The position numbers and the translations under genes were made by a program. The notes beneath the pieces were generated by a model. That model was not told the origin of the DNA, made no database searches, and was given only the letters and a program-made list of their open reading frames with translations. 7,573 nt of DNA from Candidatus Peregrinibacteria bacterium (GTDB taxonomy: Bacteria > Patescibacteriota > Gracilibacteria > UM-FILTER-43-11): assembly GCA_016220125.1 (NCBI GenBank), contig JACRIF010000036.1, positions 1 through 7,573 of the forward strand. The letters run 5' to 3'. Below, one piece after another: positions 1 through 5,628 of the stretch; the stretch's first letter is position 1; every line of letters begins with the position of its first letter.

Positions 1-2175
1 ATCCATGCATTTCTGGAAGCCAGTGTTGCCCGGGAACGCCGGAAGAGCCTGAAGTCCTCCGTACGAACTAGTGTCCGGGACGCCCTTTCCCCTTCCGCCC
101 CGATGGCGGACTCGGCGAGCGTGGAATTGACCAGCGAGCATTTCGGTTTCCACGCGCCCAGGGCCAGCGAGGCGATCCAGCACCTGATTGCCCTTAAAAA
201 CATCCCCGGATCCGATTCGACCCTTTTGCCCCTTGTCTCGGCGTTGTTTGCGGATTTGGGTTTTGAGGTCGGTTCCGACGCGCTCCAGTCCCTGTCGGAT
301 GTCACGGATCTGCTTCCCCACATCCACACTCGGTTTCCGACCCTGGCGCATCTTACCCAATTTTTGGCCGGGCTCGAGACCAATTTCCGGAAAAGCGTGG
401 GCCACAACCCTGATTTGTGGCTTCTGGTTTGCTCCGCTACAAATCCCACCTCCGCCTCTTCCATTGAAAAAATCCAAGCCCTCCACTCCCATCGTTTTGT
501 CCGTTCCAATGAGACCACGATCCTCCTCAAGCCCACGGAACAGGATATCGAGAATGTTCTCCACTCTTTTTACTCCTTGAGGCCTGGGGATATCCCGAAG
601 GAGCTGGTGTACTCCATTTTTTCCCTCTATCCGAACGAGTTGGATATTCTTCGCATCCAGGAATTCCTTTCCGCCCCCGAACAGGCCCACCTCATTCGAA
701 AGGCCATCGAAAATTGCGCCACGCTGATCCTTTCCAAGGAGAATGTTTCCGGAGTCGCCGATGAACTTTTTCCGGATATCCTCGAGAGCTTCAAGCAAGG
801 GGCTCGGCACAGCGTCATGGAAATGGTTTCCAACCATCACCGCATCCGCTCCCGCAAGGCTTTCGAGCACAGCACCCGCTCCTCCGATCGGCTGATCCAA
901 TCCAATCGAACCCATGCGCTTGCGCATATGGCTCGTTTTGAGGGGTTGCTTGGGCAGGAAGCCCCCCATCGACTGAGCGACGAGGAATACGGGGCCCGGT
1001 TCCGCTCCACGGAAGCCGGTTTCTATTCGACCAATTTCGATCTGGCTCAGGTGGGGCTTACCGACTTGTGGCTCAAGAACGCCGCCGCGGACTATGTTTT
1101 CCAGGACGAGAACGGGGTCGATTCCCCATCCATCGACCAAAAAACCAATTACGCCAAAATCCGGCACGCCTGCGTGAATGGCATATTGAACACGCTTGCG
1201 CCCGTGCGGGATCCCGGCTCGATGGACTATTCCCCCGATCATTTGCATTTTTCAAAAAGCGGCAGCAGCGCCTTCGAATTGATCAGCGAATATATGGCTC
1301 CCGGGGACATCGTCCTATCCGGGCGCGAAGAGTACCGTCATCTGCAGCGCATTTTGGAAAAAAAAGGCGTCGGAACCCTGCCCATGCCAGATTTGAGAGG
1401 GGCCGACCCTTTGGAATTCCAGAAACAATTGCTGAGGATCATCAATGAAAACGAGCGCATCCGTTTTATGCTGGTCAGCGATGTCACTCGCCGGGGGACT
1501 CTCATGCCCCTTGAGGCCTTTGCCGACATCCGTCGCTATTTTCAGGACCTCAAAAGACCCTTGTACCTGTTGCAGGACGGCTGCCAATCGTTCGGGCGGC
1601 GCGTGAGCCCTTTGACCCGTGCCATGCCGGATGCGTACTTCACTTCGGGTTTCAAGGGGGCCGACGCGGGCAGCGGAGGATTCGCGATTTTTTCGAATTC
1701 CTTCATCAAGTCCATTGGCTCAAAACAGATCACCGGCGGCAGCGACGACCCCGATCTCATGACCCGGTTGCTGATCGCCGCCAACCCCATGGCCTTGGGA
1801 TTGAGGGATACCCTCCTGACTTTGCCCCAGCGAGAGGCGGCCCTGCGGGATTTGTCCTGCAAGTTCGTCCATCTGGTCCATGCCATCAATGCCCACGAGC
1901 CGGGCAGGATTCGCCTGGTCTATCCTTCGCATGGCATTCTTGATTCCAACCACCATCCCATTCCCGAAAAAATGACCGGTATTTTCGAGTGCGAAATCTC
2001 CGGGCTCAACCGCGTCCAGGTCAGCCGTTTCGCCGCGAGGGTTGGAGTGCATATCGCCTCCACTTACGATGATCCCGCCTCCGATGCCAGCTTCCGTATC
2101 GCCTTCCATCCCCACATGGGCAACGAATCGATTTTGATTCTCGGCTATGTGCTGGCCCATTGCGGCAAGGGATAG
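1..2175 (+). CDS. Large protein with C-terminal class-V-aminotransferase-like PLP domain, 5' end outside the window
   Basis: The frame is open from base 1 to the TAG at 2173-2175. The first ATG is at 103, but the 34 codons before it contain no stop and no GTG/TTG, and the ATG has no Shine-Dalgarno sequence, so the gene probably begins outside the window. Numbering from that ATG, residues 1 to about 290 are mostly helical and match no domain I know. Residues about 290-690 look like a fold type I PLP enzyme of aminotransferase class V: a phosphate/aldimine loop FSKSGSSAFEL near 382, a QDGCQSFG segment with the PLP-ring Asp492 and Gln495, the Schiff-base lysine in TSGFKGADAG (Lys518), and a C-terminal FRIAF Arg665 where the family binds the substrate carboxylate. 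The usual His before the lysine is Phe, so this may not be a standard cysteine desulfurase. Reaction and substrate are unknown. It converges on the regulator gene with a 7-base gap. Confidence 0.8.
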   Translation: MHAFLEASVARERRKSLKSSVRTSVRDALSPSAPMADSASVELTSEHFGFHAPRASEAIQHLIALKNIPGSDSTLLPLVSALFADLGFEVGSDALQSLSDVTDLLPHIHTRFPTLAHLTQFLAGLETNFRKSVGHNPDLWLLVCSATNPTSASSIEKIQALHSHRFVRSNETTILLKPTEQDIENVLHSFYSLRPGDIPKELVYSIFSLYPNELDILRIQEFLSAPEQAHLIRKAIENCATLILSKENVSGVADELFPDILESFKQGARHSVMEMVSNHHRIRSRKAFEHSTRSSDRLIQSNRTHALAHMARFEGLLGQEAPHRLSDEEYGARFRSTEAGFYSTNFDLAQVGLTDLWLKNAAADYVFQDENGVDSPSIDQKTNYAKIRHACVNGILNTLAPVRDPGSMDYSPDHLHFSKSGSSAFELISEYMAPGDIVLSGREEYRHLQRILEKKGVGTLPMPDLRGADPLEFQKQLLRIINENERIRFMLVSDVTRRGTLMPLEAFADIRRYFQDLKRPLYLLQDGCQSFGRRVSPLTRAMPDAYFTSGFKGADAGSGGFAIFSNSFIKSIGSKQITGGSDDPDLMTRLLIAANPMALGLRDTLLTLPQREAALRDLSCKFVHLVHAINAHEPGRIRLVYPSHGILDSNHHPIPEKMTGIFECEISGLNRVQVSRFAARVGVHIASTYDDPASDASFRIAFHPHMGNESILILGYVLAHCGKG

Positions 2176-2182
2176 TTCCGTT

Positions 2183-2977
2183 TTACGACTTGCCTTTCTT
2201 TTTCGAGGTGCGCGGGTCCAGACGCGTGGCCTCCTGCCATGCCAGTTCAAAGGCCACGGCCATGGCATCGTAGATTTCCCGGCTCTCGATGATGATGCCC
2301 AGCCGCTCCTTGAGCGAGGTGATGCTCAGTTTGCCGTCGTACAACTGAACTTCCGGCGTGAAGGAATACCGGCTTGCGGGGATCAATCGGCTTTCGCGAT
2401 CCACTTTTTTGTCCTGTTTCACGCTTTCGACGGCCAAGGGGGTGTCGGGATGGATGGATCGGATATGGATTTTATTTTCCGCCCTCCGCTCAAAATATGT
2501 TTTGAAGTATTCGGGAAGGATGCCGTGCATGCTGTCGAACGAGGCGAATGAGCGCAGGGTCTCCGACGAGGTCAGCGTGTCCTCGTACACTTTCATGAGC
2601 CCCTCATCCCCCTCGTAGAAGGTGACTTTCGGTCGGGTTCCCTGCGGGCGATAATGCGTTTCTAGTTCCGCCATCACAGTTCTCAATTCGGCGATTTTCC
2701 GGTCCACAGTCGCGTTCAGGTCCACTCGCTGACGCTCCAACTGATTGATCAGGTTTTTAGGCTCCTCGGGCGTGTAGAGCTGGGTGTTCGCCTTGGTCGA
2801 TTTTTTGACAAAGCCCCGCTCCACCAGCTTGTCGAGCAGGAAGCGGGTCGTGTTTCGGGGGATCTTGACCTTTCGGGCGATCACCGAGGCGGCCTGCGCC
2901 CCCAGCTCAAGCGCCACCATATACACGTCGATCTCCTTGGGGGCGAGGCCGAGGTCCCTTAACACATTTTTGATCAT
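2183..2977 (-). CDS. TrmB-like winged-helix transcriptional regulator
   Basis: A 264-residue DNA-binding protein of the TrmB type (known in archaea as sugar-responsive regulators, also common in candidate-phylum bacteria). Residues 1-70 form a winged helix-turn-helix with the family's characteristic opening (LGLAPKEIDVYMVALELG) and a recognition-helix stretch RNTTRFLLDKLVERGFV. Residues about 76-108 are a charged, Leu-rich probable dimerising coiled coil. Residues about 117-248, starting PKVTFYEGDEG and containing QLYDGKLSITSLKERLGIII, match the C-terminal effector/PLD-like domain. The tail is Lys-rich. Start ATG 2977 is preceded by a weak AAGAAA purine run. The upstream region carries a minus promoter whose predicted start lies inside an 8-bp-arm palindrome, which suggests autorepression. 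Ligand and targets cannot be read from the sequence. Confidence 0.92.
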   Translation of the reverse strand: MIKNVLRDLGLAPKEIDVYMVALELGAQAASVIARKVKIPRNTTRFLLDKLVERGFVKKSTKANTQLYTPEEPKNLINQLERQRVDLNATVDRKIAELRTVMAELETHYRPQGTRPKVTFYEGDEGLMKVYEDTLTSSETLRSFASFDSMHGILPEYFKTYFERRAENKIHIRSIHPDTPLAVESVKQDKKVDRESRLIPASRYSFTPEVQLYDGKLSITSLKERLGIIIESREIYDAMAVAFELAWQEATRLDPRTSKKKGKS

Positions 2978-2995
2978 TTTCTTGATGATTAATTC

Positions 2996-3030
2996 TTGTC
3001 AGAAGTAATGATGACAATAAACTATTGTCA
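2996..3030. promoter_or_regulatory. Candidate operator: TTGTCA half-site plus 8-bp-arm palindrome
   Basis: TGACAATA (3012-3019) and TATTGTCA (3023-3030) form a perfect inverted repeat around AAC. A further TTGTCA half-site lies at 2996-3001, 19 bases before the regulator ATG. The same half-site recurs at 3093-3106. The palindrome overlaps the predicted start of the regulator transcript, the position expected for a repressor site. Binding by the adjacent TrmB-like protein is inference. Confidence 0.5.
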
Positions 3031-3035
3031 ACCTT

Positions 3036-3064
3036 ATTTTAGCTTATATTAAGCCATAAATCAA
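3036..3064 (-). promoter_or_regulatory. Predicted sigma-70 promoter of the TrmB-like regulator
   Basis: On the minus strand, -35 TTGATT (3064-3059, 4 of 6 to consensus) and -10 TAAAAT (3041-3036, 5 of 6) are separated by exactly 17 bp in an AT-rich intergenic block. The predicted transcription start near 3029 gives a leader of about 50 bases before ATG 2977 and falls at the edge of the palindrome at 3012-3030. This is seen by pattern only. Confidence 0.55.
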
Positions 3065-3091
3065 GGTTTTATTTTATATTAATACATATTA

Positions 3092-3120
3092 TTGACAATC
3101 TTGTCATATCAATATATAAT
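3092..3120 (+). promoter_or_regulatory. Perfect-consensus sigma-70 promoter with half-sites over the -35 box
   Basis: TTGACA at 3092-3097 and TATAAT at 3115-3120 both match consensus in all six positions, with the optimal 17-bp spacer. Transcription should start near 3127 and run rightward through a long leader into the 129-residue gene. The -35 box sits in an inverted pair TGACAA (3093-3098) / TTGTCA (3101-3106), the same half-site found beside the divergent regulator promoter. An unregulated promoter this strong would be very active, so repression through this site is plausible but unproven. Confidence 0.8.
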
Positions 3121-3178
3121 AGGTCTCTACCCTTCGCTTGAAAAGACACACGCTCCTTCACACCTTCGGCACCGTTCA

Positions 3179-3400
3179 GGCTTCATGGCTAGATTTGTGC
3201 AAATAGGAGAGCTGCTTCAGACGTTTCCGTTCGTGAACCCTCATGAAACCCCGATGCATTTCGGGGGTAGAGGGGTAACCCGGCGGAGAGGCTTGATTCC
3301 CGCACTCTTATCTGAACCTTGGCGAACCGTCCAACTTTGGTGGGACAAACCGCTTTCAGGGTCCAGGCCGCCTATTTGCGCGAATTTATCCATTGAAACC
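3179..3400 (+). ncRNA. Candidate structured leader RNA closed by an 18-bp long-range helix
   Basis: Bases 3190-3207 pair with 3371-3388 without interruption: 15 Watson-Crick and 3 G-U pairs. After one C/U mismatch the helix continues with 3185-3188/3390-3393, then TTC/GAA and GG/CC at 3179-3180/3399-3400. Inside lie a stable hairpin 3249-3254/3261-3266 (CCCCGA/TCGGGG, 6-base loop), a small stem 3283-3286/3300-3303, and 3329-3332/3343-3346. The segment lies between a perfect promoter and the ATG at 3409, with no gene I accept and no terminator. The outer helix ends 8 bases before that ATG, so it could mask ribosome entry. It matches no riboswitch, 6S, SRP, RNase P or tmRNA hallmark that I can recall. 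An alternative is the decayed terminal inverted repeats of a small mobile element, but I see no target duplication. Confidence 0.45.
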
Positions 3401-3408
3401 CCCATTTT

Positions 3409-3798
3409 ATGAAGAACTCCTCCCACACAGAAGTCGCGACCCGCTCCGATACCCAAGCCCCGGATTCGCACGGCGCCTTCCGCTCCGAACGCGTCATTGA
3501 GCGCCCCGGTTTTGTCGGAAACTTGTATCGCATCGAGGACAAATTGTACGCCTTGACCGAACATGAGGATGTGATCGATGTGGAGACCGGTGATTTGGTT
3601 TTCGATTCGAAGATTTACGATCGCGTGTTCGACCTGTACGGGGAGGATCTTCGGATCGCGGCCGAGATCCGGCGCAAAGCCAAGGCGATCGCCCGCGGCA
3701 ATACGGCCATGGAAGAAGCCCTTAGGCTCCACTTTGCCTTTACAGGGTTGCCTCAGGATGCCGACGCTCCGCAAGCTCAGGAAACCCAGGTCGCCTAA
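3409..3798 (+). CDS. Acidic hypothetical protein, 129 residues
   Basis: I do not recognise a family. The first 25 or so residues are polar and Ser/Thr-rich, probably disordered. Residues about 27-66 look like short beta strands (GFVGNLYRIEDKLYALTEHEDVIDVETGDLVF), and residues about 67-112 are helical and charged (YDRVFDLYGEDLRIAAEIRRKAKAIA and MEEALRLHFAF). The tail is Gln/Ala-rich. There is no signal peptide or membrane segment, so it is probably cytoplasmic. Codon use and acidic composition agree with neighbouring genes, and the opposite-strand frame looks like a shadow. The ATG has no Shine-Dalgarno sequence and lies just after the closing strand of the structured leader. It is transcribed from the consensus promoter at 3092-3120 and followed 35 bases later by a strong hairpin terminator, so it is probably a single-gene unit. 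Confidence 0.75.
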   Translation: MKNSSHTEVATRSDTQAPDSHGAFRSERVIERPGFVGNLYRIEDKLYALTEHEDVIDVETGDLVFDSKIYDRVFDLYGEDLRIAAEIRRKAKAIARGNTAMEEALRLHFAFTGLPQDADAPQAQETQVA

Positions 3799-3833
3799 TA
3801 CGCCTTGGAATCCATGATCCAAGAAAGGGGAAT

Positions 3834-3872
3834 GGCCCCGCCCTCTTAAGGGGTGGGCGGGGCCGCACTTTT
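3834..3872. terminator. GC-rich hairpin terminator between convergent genes
   Basis: GGCCCCGCCC (3834-3843) pairs perfectly with GGGCGGGGCC (3855-3864) around an 11-base loop. After the stem the plus strand reads GCACTTTT. The T run is short and set back four bases, but the 10-bp all-GC stem is strong. It ends the 129-residue gene and may also serve the minus-strand epimerase/reductase, which stops at 3914 and has C/T-rich sequence past the stem. Confidence 0.8.
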
Positions 3873-3913
3873 AAAAAGCCATGCGCCACGGATTGGCTGA
3901 GCAGGGGATTGAA

Positions 3914-4771
3914 CTAGGGATTCCGCCTTGCCGCATACTCCTTCAGCACCCTTCTGAGCGACTCCTTCAGCGGGGGCATATGCACCCCCAATGCCTCGCG
4001 CTTGTCGGTGTTGAGCACGCAGTTGGATCGCCGCTTGTTCAATTCGGACTCCTCGGTCTCCGTCATGAGTTGGATTTTGAACGACGGGTCCACGATTTCC
4101 CGGTACAGTTCCATGATGGAATGATGATCCATTGCCCCTATATTCGTCATATTGAACACGCCGGTTGCCTTCATCTCCATGAGCTTGATCGATGCGGGAA
4201 TGAAATCCTCGATGACCGAGCAGGAGTTCATTTGGTTGATCATTTTCGGGTATTTCACCAGCTTGTCGATCAGATTTTTCGGGTTCGGTTGCCCCATGAT
4301 GGGGATTCGGATCCGGAGCTGGAGCGTGTTCGGGATTTCCTGGAGCAATTTTTGCGTCCATGCCTTGGAGCGCGAGTACACCGAGCCGAAAAAATTGGGC
4401 TCATCGGTCTCCGAGTAGCCTTTTCCCCCGTTGTCGCCATTGTATTGGCACCCGGTTCCCATGTGAATGGAGTACACCCCCTTTTCCGAGGCGGCGATGG
4501 CACTATTCAAGGTGCCACAGGCATTCACGGCGATGGTCTCGGACACATGCGTTTCGCACCAATCGACATTCGGTTTTCCCGTGATGCCGGTGCAATTCAA
4601 CACCCAGTCGGGCCGGTGCTCGTCCATCGCCTTCCTAAGGGCGCTCAAGTCCGTGATTTCGATTCGCGGCGTGGCCAACTCATAGTCCTTTTTGGTTAGG
4701 GCCTCCTTGAATTGCGAACCGATGAAGCCGGTGGAGCCGAGCAACAGGATTTTCATTGTGGGAGGCGTCAT
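3914..4771 (-). CDS. NRS/ER-type NDP-4-keto-6-deoxyglucose 3,5-epimerase/4-reductase (rhamnose synthesis type)
   Basis: A 285-residue short-chain dehydrogenase of the extended NAD(P)-binding type. The Rossmann motif is GSTGFIG (Gly12, Gly15, Gly18), and YSRSK gives the Tyr132/Lys136 reductase pair. Beyond generic RmlD features it carries the signature blocks of the plant bifunctional NRS/ER (UER1) proteins: GITGKPNVDWCETH (62-75), MGTGCQY (104-110), DEPNFFGSVYSRSK, LRIRIPI, NPKNLIDK and IVDPSFK. From memory of the Arabidopsis enzyme, epimerase Cys115 and Lys183 and reductase Tyr144 and Lys148 correspond here to Cys108, Lys170, Tyr132 and Lys136, so all four are kept. It should convert a nucleotide 4-keto-6-deoxy-D-glucose to the L-rhamnose nucleotide. 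The 4,6-dehydratase and glycosyltransferases are not in this window. The start could be ATG 4771 or the in-frame ATG 4756 (MKILLLGSTG), which fits the usual N-terminus better; neither has a good ribosome site. It converges on the hypothetical gene and is separated from the upstream lipoprotein by a terminator. Confidence 0.9.
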   Translation of the reverse strand: MTPPTMKILLLGSTGFIGSQFKEALTKKDYELATPRIEITDLSALRKAMDEHRPDWVLNCTGITGKPNVDWCETHVSETIAVNACGTLNSAIAASEKGVYSIHMGTGCQYNGDNGGKGYSETDEPNFFGSVYSRSKAWTQKLLQEIPNTLQLRIRIPIMGQPNPKNLIDKLVKYPKMINQMNSCSVIEDFIPASIKLMEMKATGVFNMTNIGAMDHHSIMELYREIVDPSFKIQLMTETEESELNKRRSNCVLNTDKREALGVHMPPLKESLRRVLKEYAARRNP

Positions 4772-4815
4772 TTAAATTGGATCCACGATACCATTGATTT
4801 TTTTTTCCACAAAAT

Positions 4816-4853
4816 AAAACCCCCGCCCCCTTTGTTGGAGGGGCGGGGGTTTT
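4816..4853 (-). terminator. Strong rho-independent terminator downstream of the lipoprotein gene
   Basis: CCCCCGCCCC (4820-4829) and GGGGCGGGGG (4840-4849) form a perfect 10-bp stem around a 10-base loop, extended by A4816-4819 with T4850-4853. Read on the minus strand the stem is followed by TTTTATTTT, a classic terminator 13 bases after the lipoprotein stop. The plus strand also ends in five T, so it can work both ways. The epimerase/reductase gene therefore needs its own promoter in the roughly 45 bases that follow; only a weak candidate is visible there. Confidence 0.88.
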
Positions 4854-4865
4854 TGGGATTCACCA

Positions 4866-5468
4866 TTATTCGGCGTTCTTCACATCGTCCAAGCAGACGC
4901 TCCTGAACATACCTTCGGGGATCAGTTCGCAAATGGACGGATCCTTCTTTTTGGTGGCGACATTTGAAACGCAGCTCACACGCATCATGTCATCGGCCGT
5001 GGCTCCAATTCCCGCGCAGCTCTTCGGGTCCAGGGTTGTTTCGGCCACATTGATGCGGCAGGCGGCTTGCACCAAGTCGTTTTTGGGATCGACCTTGGTG
5101 TCGCAGATGGAGACATCTCCAGTGTCTTTTGCGACAGCGGCCCAGCAGCTATCCACGCAAAACTCCTTCGAGAACATGCCGGTGCCATTCAGATATCCGC
5201 AACCCTTCAGGCATTGCTCGACATCCGTTTTGTTGGAGTTTCCATTGTCCGATCCTCCATTATTACCGGAATCCTCTGGGGGGGTCTGCTCATTGTTATT
5301 TTGATTGTCGGATCCGTTGTCGCCGGTTTCGGTCAATGCTTGGCCGATCGCTTTTCCGGCTTTTTCCTCGATCACTTTCGAGGCCTTGTTCAAAAAAGGC
5401 AGATTGCAGCCAGTGAGCACCAGCAACGCCACCGCCACGGCAGCTGTCTTAAGGGATGTGTTGGACAT
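4866..5468 (-). CDS. Secreted lipoprotein with 29-residue cysteine repeats
   Basis: A 200-residue protein with a lipoprotein signal: Lys7, a hydrophobic stretch 9-18, and lipobox LTGC with the lipidated Cys21, so it should be anchored on the outer face of the membrane. Residues about 45-80 are a low-complexity Asn/Gly/Asp/Ser linker. The remainder has ten cysteines (86, 90, 104, 108, 122, 137, 151, 166, 180, 192). Three copies of C-x3-V-A-x4-D-x3-C begin at 108, 137 and 166, an exact 29-residue period, with a partial fourth at 192. An even Cys count outside the lipid site suggests five disulfides or a metal/cluster-free structural scaffold. Function unknown. A TATAAT lies at 5487-5482, only 13 bases before the ATG, without a matching -35, so the gene either has a very short leader or is read through from the tRNA-Lys upstream. 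Confidence 0.88.
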   Translation of the reverse strand: MSNTSLKTAAVAVALLVLTGCNLPFLNKASKVIEEKAGKAIGQALTETGDNGSDNQNNNEQTPPEDSGNNGGSDNGNSNKTDVEQCLKGCGYLNGTGMFSKEFCVDSCWAAVAKDTGDVSICDTKVDPKNDLVQAACRINVAETTLDPKSCAGIGATADDMMRVSCVSNVATKKKDPSICELIPEGMFRSVCLDDVKNAE

Positions 5469-5503
5469 AGTGTGTTTTTAGATTATAAAAATTTTTCGAT
5501 TTG

Positions 5504-5579
5504 TGGTGGGCCAGCTGGGACTCGAACCCAGGACCAATAGCTTAAAAGGCTACTGCTCTACCAACTGAGCTACTGACCC
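5504..5579 (-). tRNA. tRNA-Lys (anticodon UUU)
   Basis: A full cloverleaf on the minus strand: acceptor stem GGGTCAG/CTGGCCC (one G-U), D arm GCTC...GAGC with AGTTGGTA, anticodon stem GTAGC/GCTAT with loop CTTTTAA (anticodon TTT at 5546-5544), a 5-base variable loop, T arm CTGGG-TTCGAGT-CCCAG, discriminator A5507 and an encoded CCA (5506-5504). No intron or unusual base is seen. Confidence 0.98.
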
Positions 5580-5594
5580 GAAAAAAGCCCACTC

Positions 5595-5623
5595 ATATTA
5601 CGATTGGGTTTTTCAAAAGTCAA
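5595..5623 (-). promoter_or_regulatory. Predicted sigma-70 promoter of tRNA-Lys
   Basis: On the minus strand, TTGACT (5623-5618, 5 of 6) and TAATAT (5600-5595, 4 of 6) have a 17-bp spacer. The start would be near 5588, giving a 5' leader of about 9 bases before the tRNA. The box begins 6 bases after the TGA of the upstream membrane-protein gene, so the tRNA probably has its own transcript even though the two are on the same strand. Confidence 0.6.
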
Positions 5624-5628
5624 ACGCA

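Noticed and set aside
3125..3272. Exact complement CTCTACCC (3125-3132) and GGGTAGAG (3265-3272)
   Set aside because: It would make a pseudoknot with the leader helix, but one 8-base match in a segment this size has a fair chance of being random, and part of the 5' strand lies before the predicted transcript start.
3329..3353. GGTGGGAC...ACCGC stretch resembling a T-box core
   Set aside because: The order and spacing do not fit the T-box antiterminator, no specifier stem or terminator follows, and the downstream gene is not related to amino acids.
3092..3412. Plus-strand open frame of 106 codons starting at TTG
   Set aside because: The TTG is the -35 box of the consensus promoter, no ribosome site precedes the internal ATG 3185, the composition (Pro, Arg, Trp-rich) is unlike the neighbours, and the sequence is better explained by RNA-like pairing.
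3241..3822. Minus-strand open frame of 193 codons over the hypothetical gene
   Set aside because: It is antisense to the 129-residue gene, has shadow-type composition and no recognisable motif. Its last 50 codons, with an ATG at the leader arm, are only weakly plausible as a small protein.
4785..4812. Possible minus-strand promoter TTGTGG-N16-TATCGT for the epimerase/reductase
   Set aside because: Only 3 and 4 of 6 consensus matches with a 16-bp spacer; too weak to annotate, though some promoter must lie after the terminator at 4816-4853.
5583..5612. Short CCCA/TGGG hairpin followed by six T on the minus strand after the membrane-protein stop
   Set aside because: A 4-5 bp stem with a long loop is too weak for a terminator call, and it overlaps the tRNA promoter.
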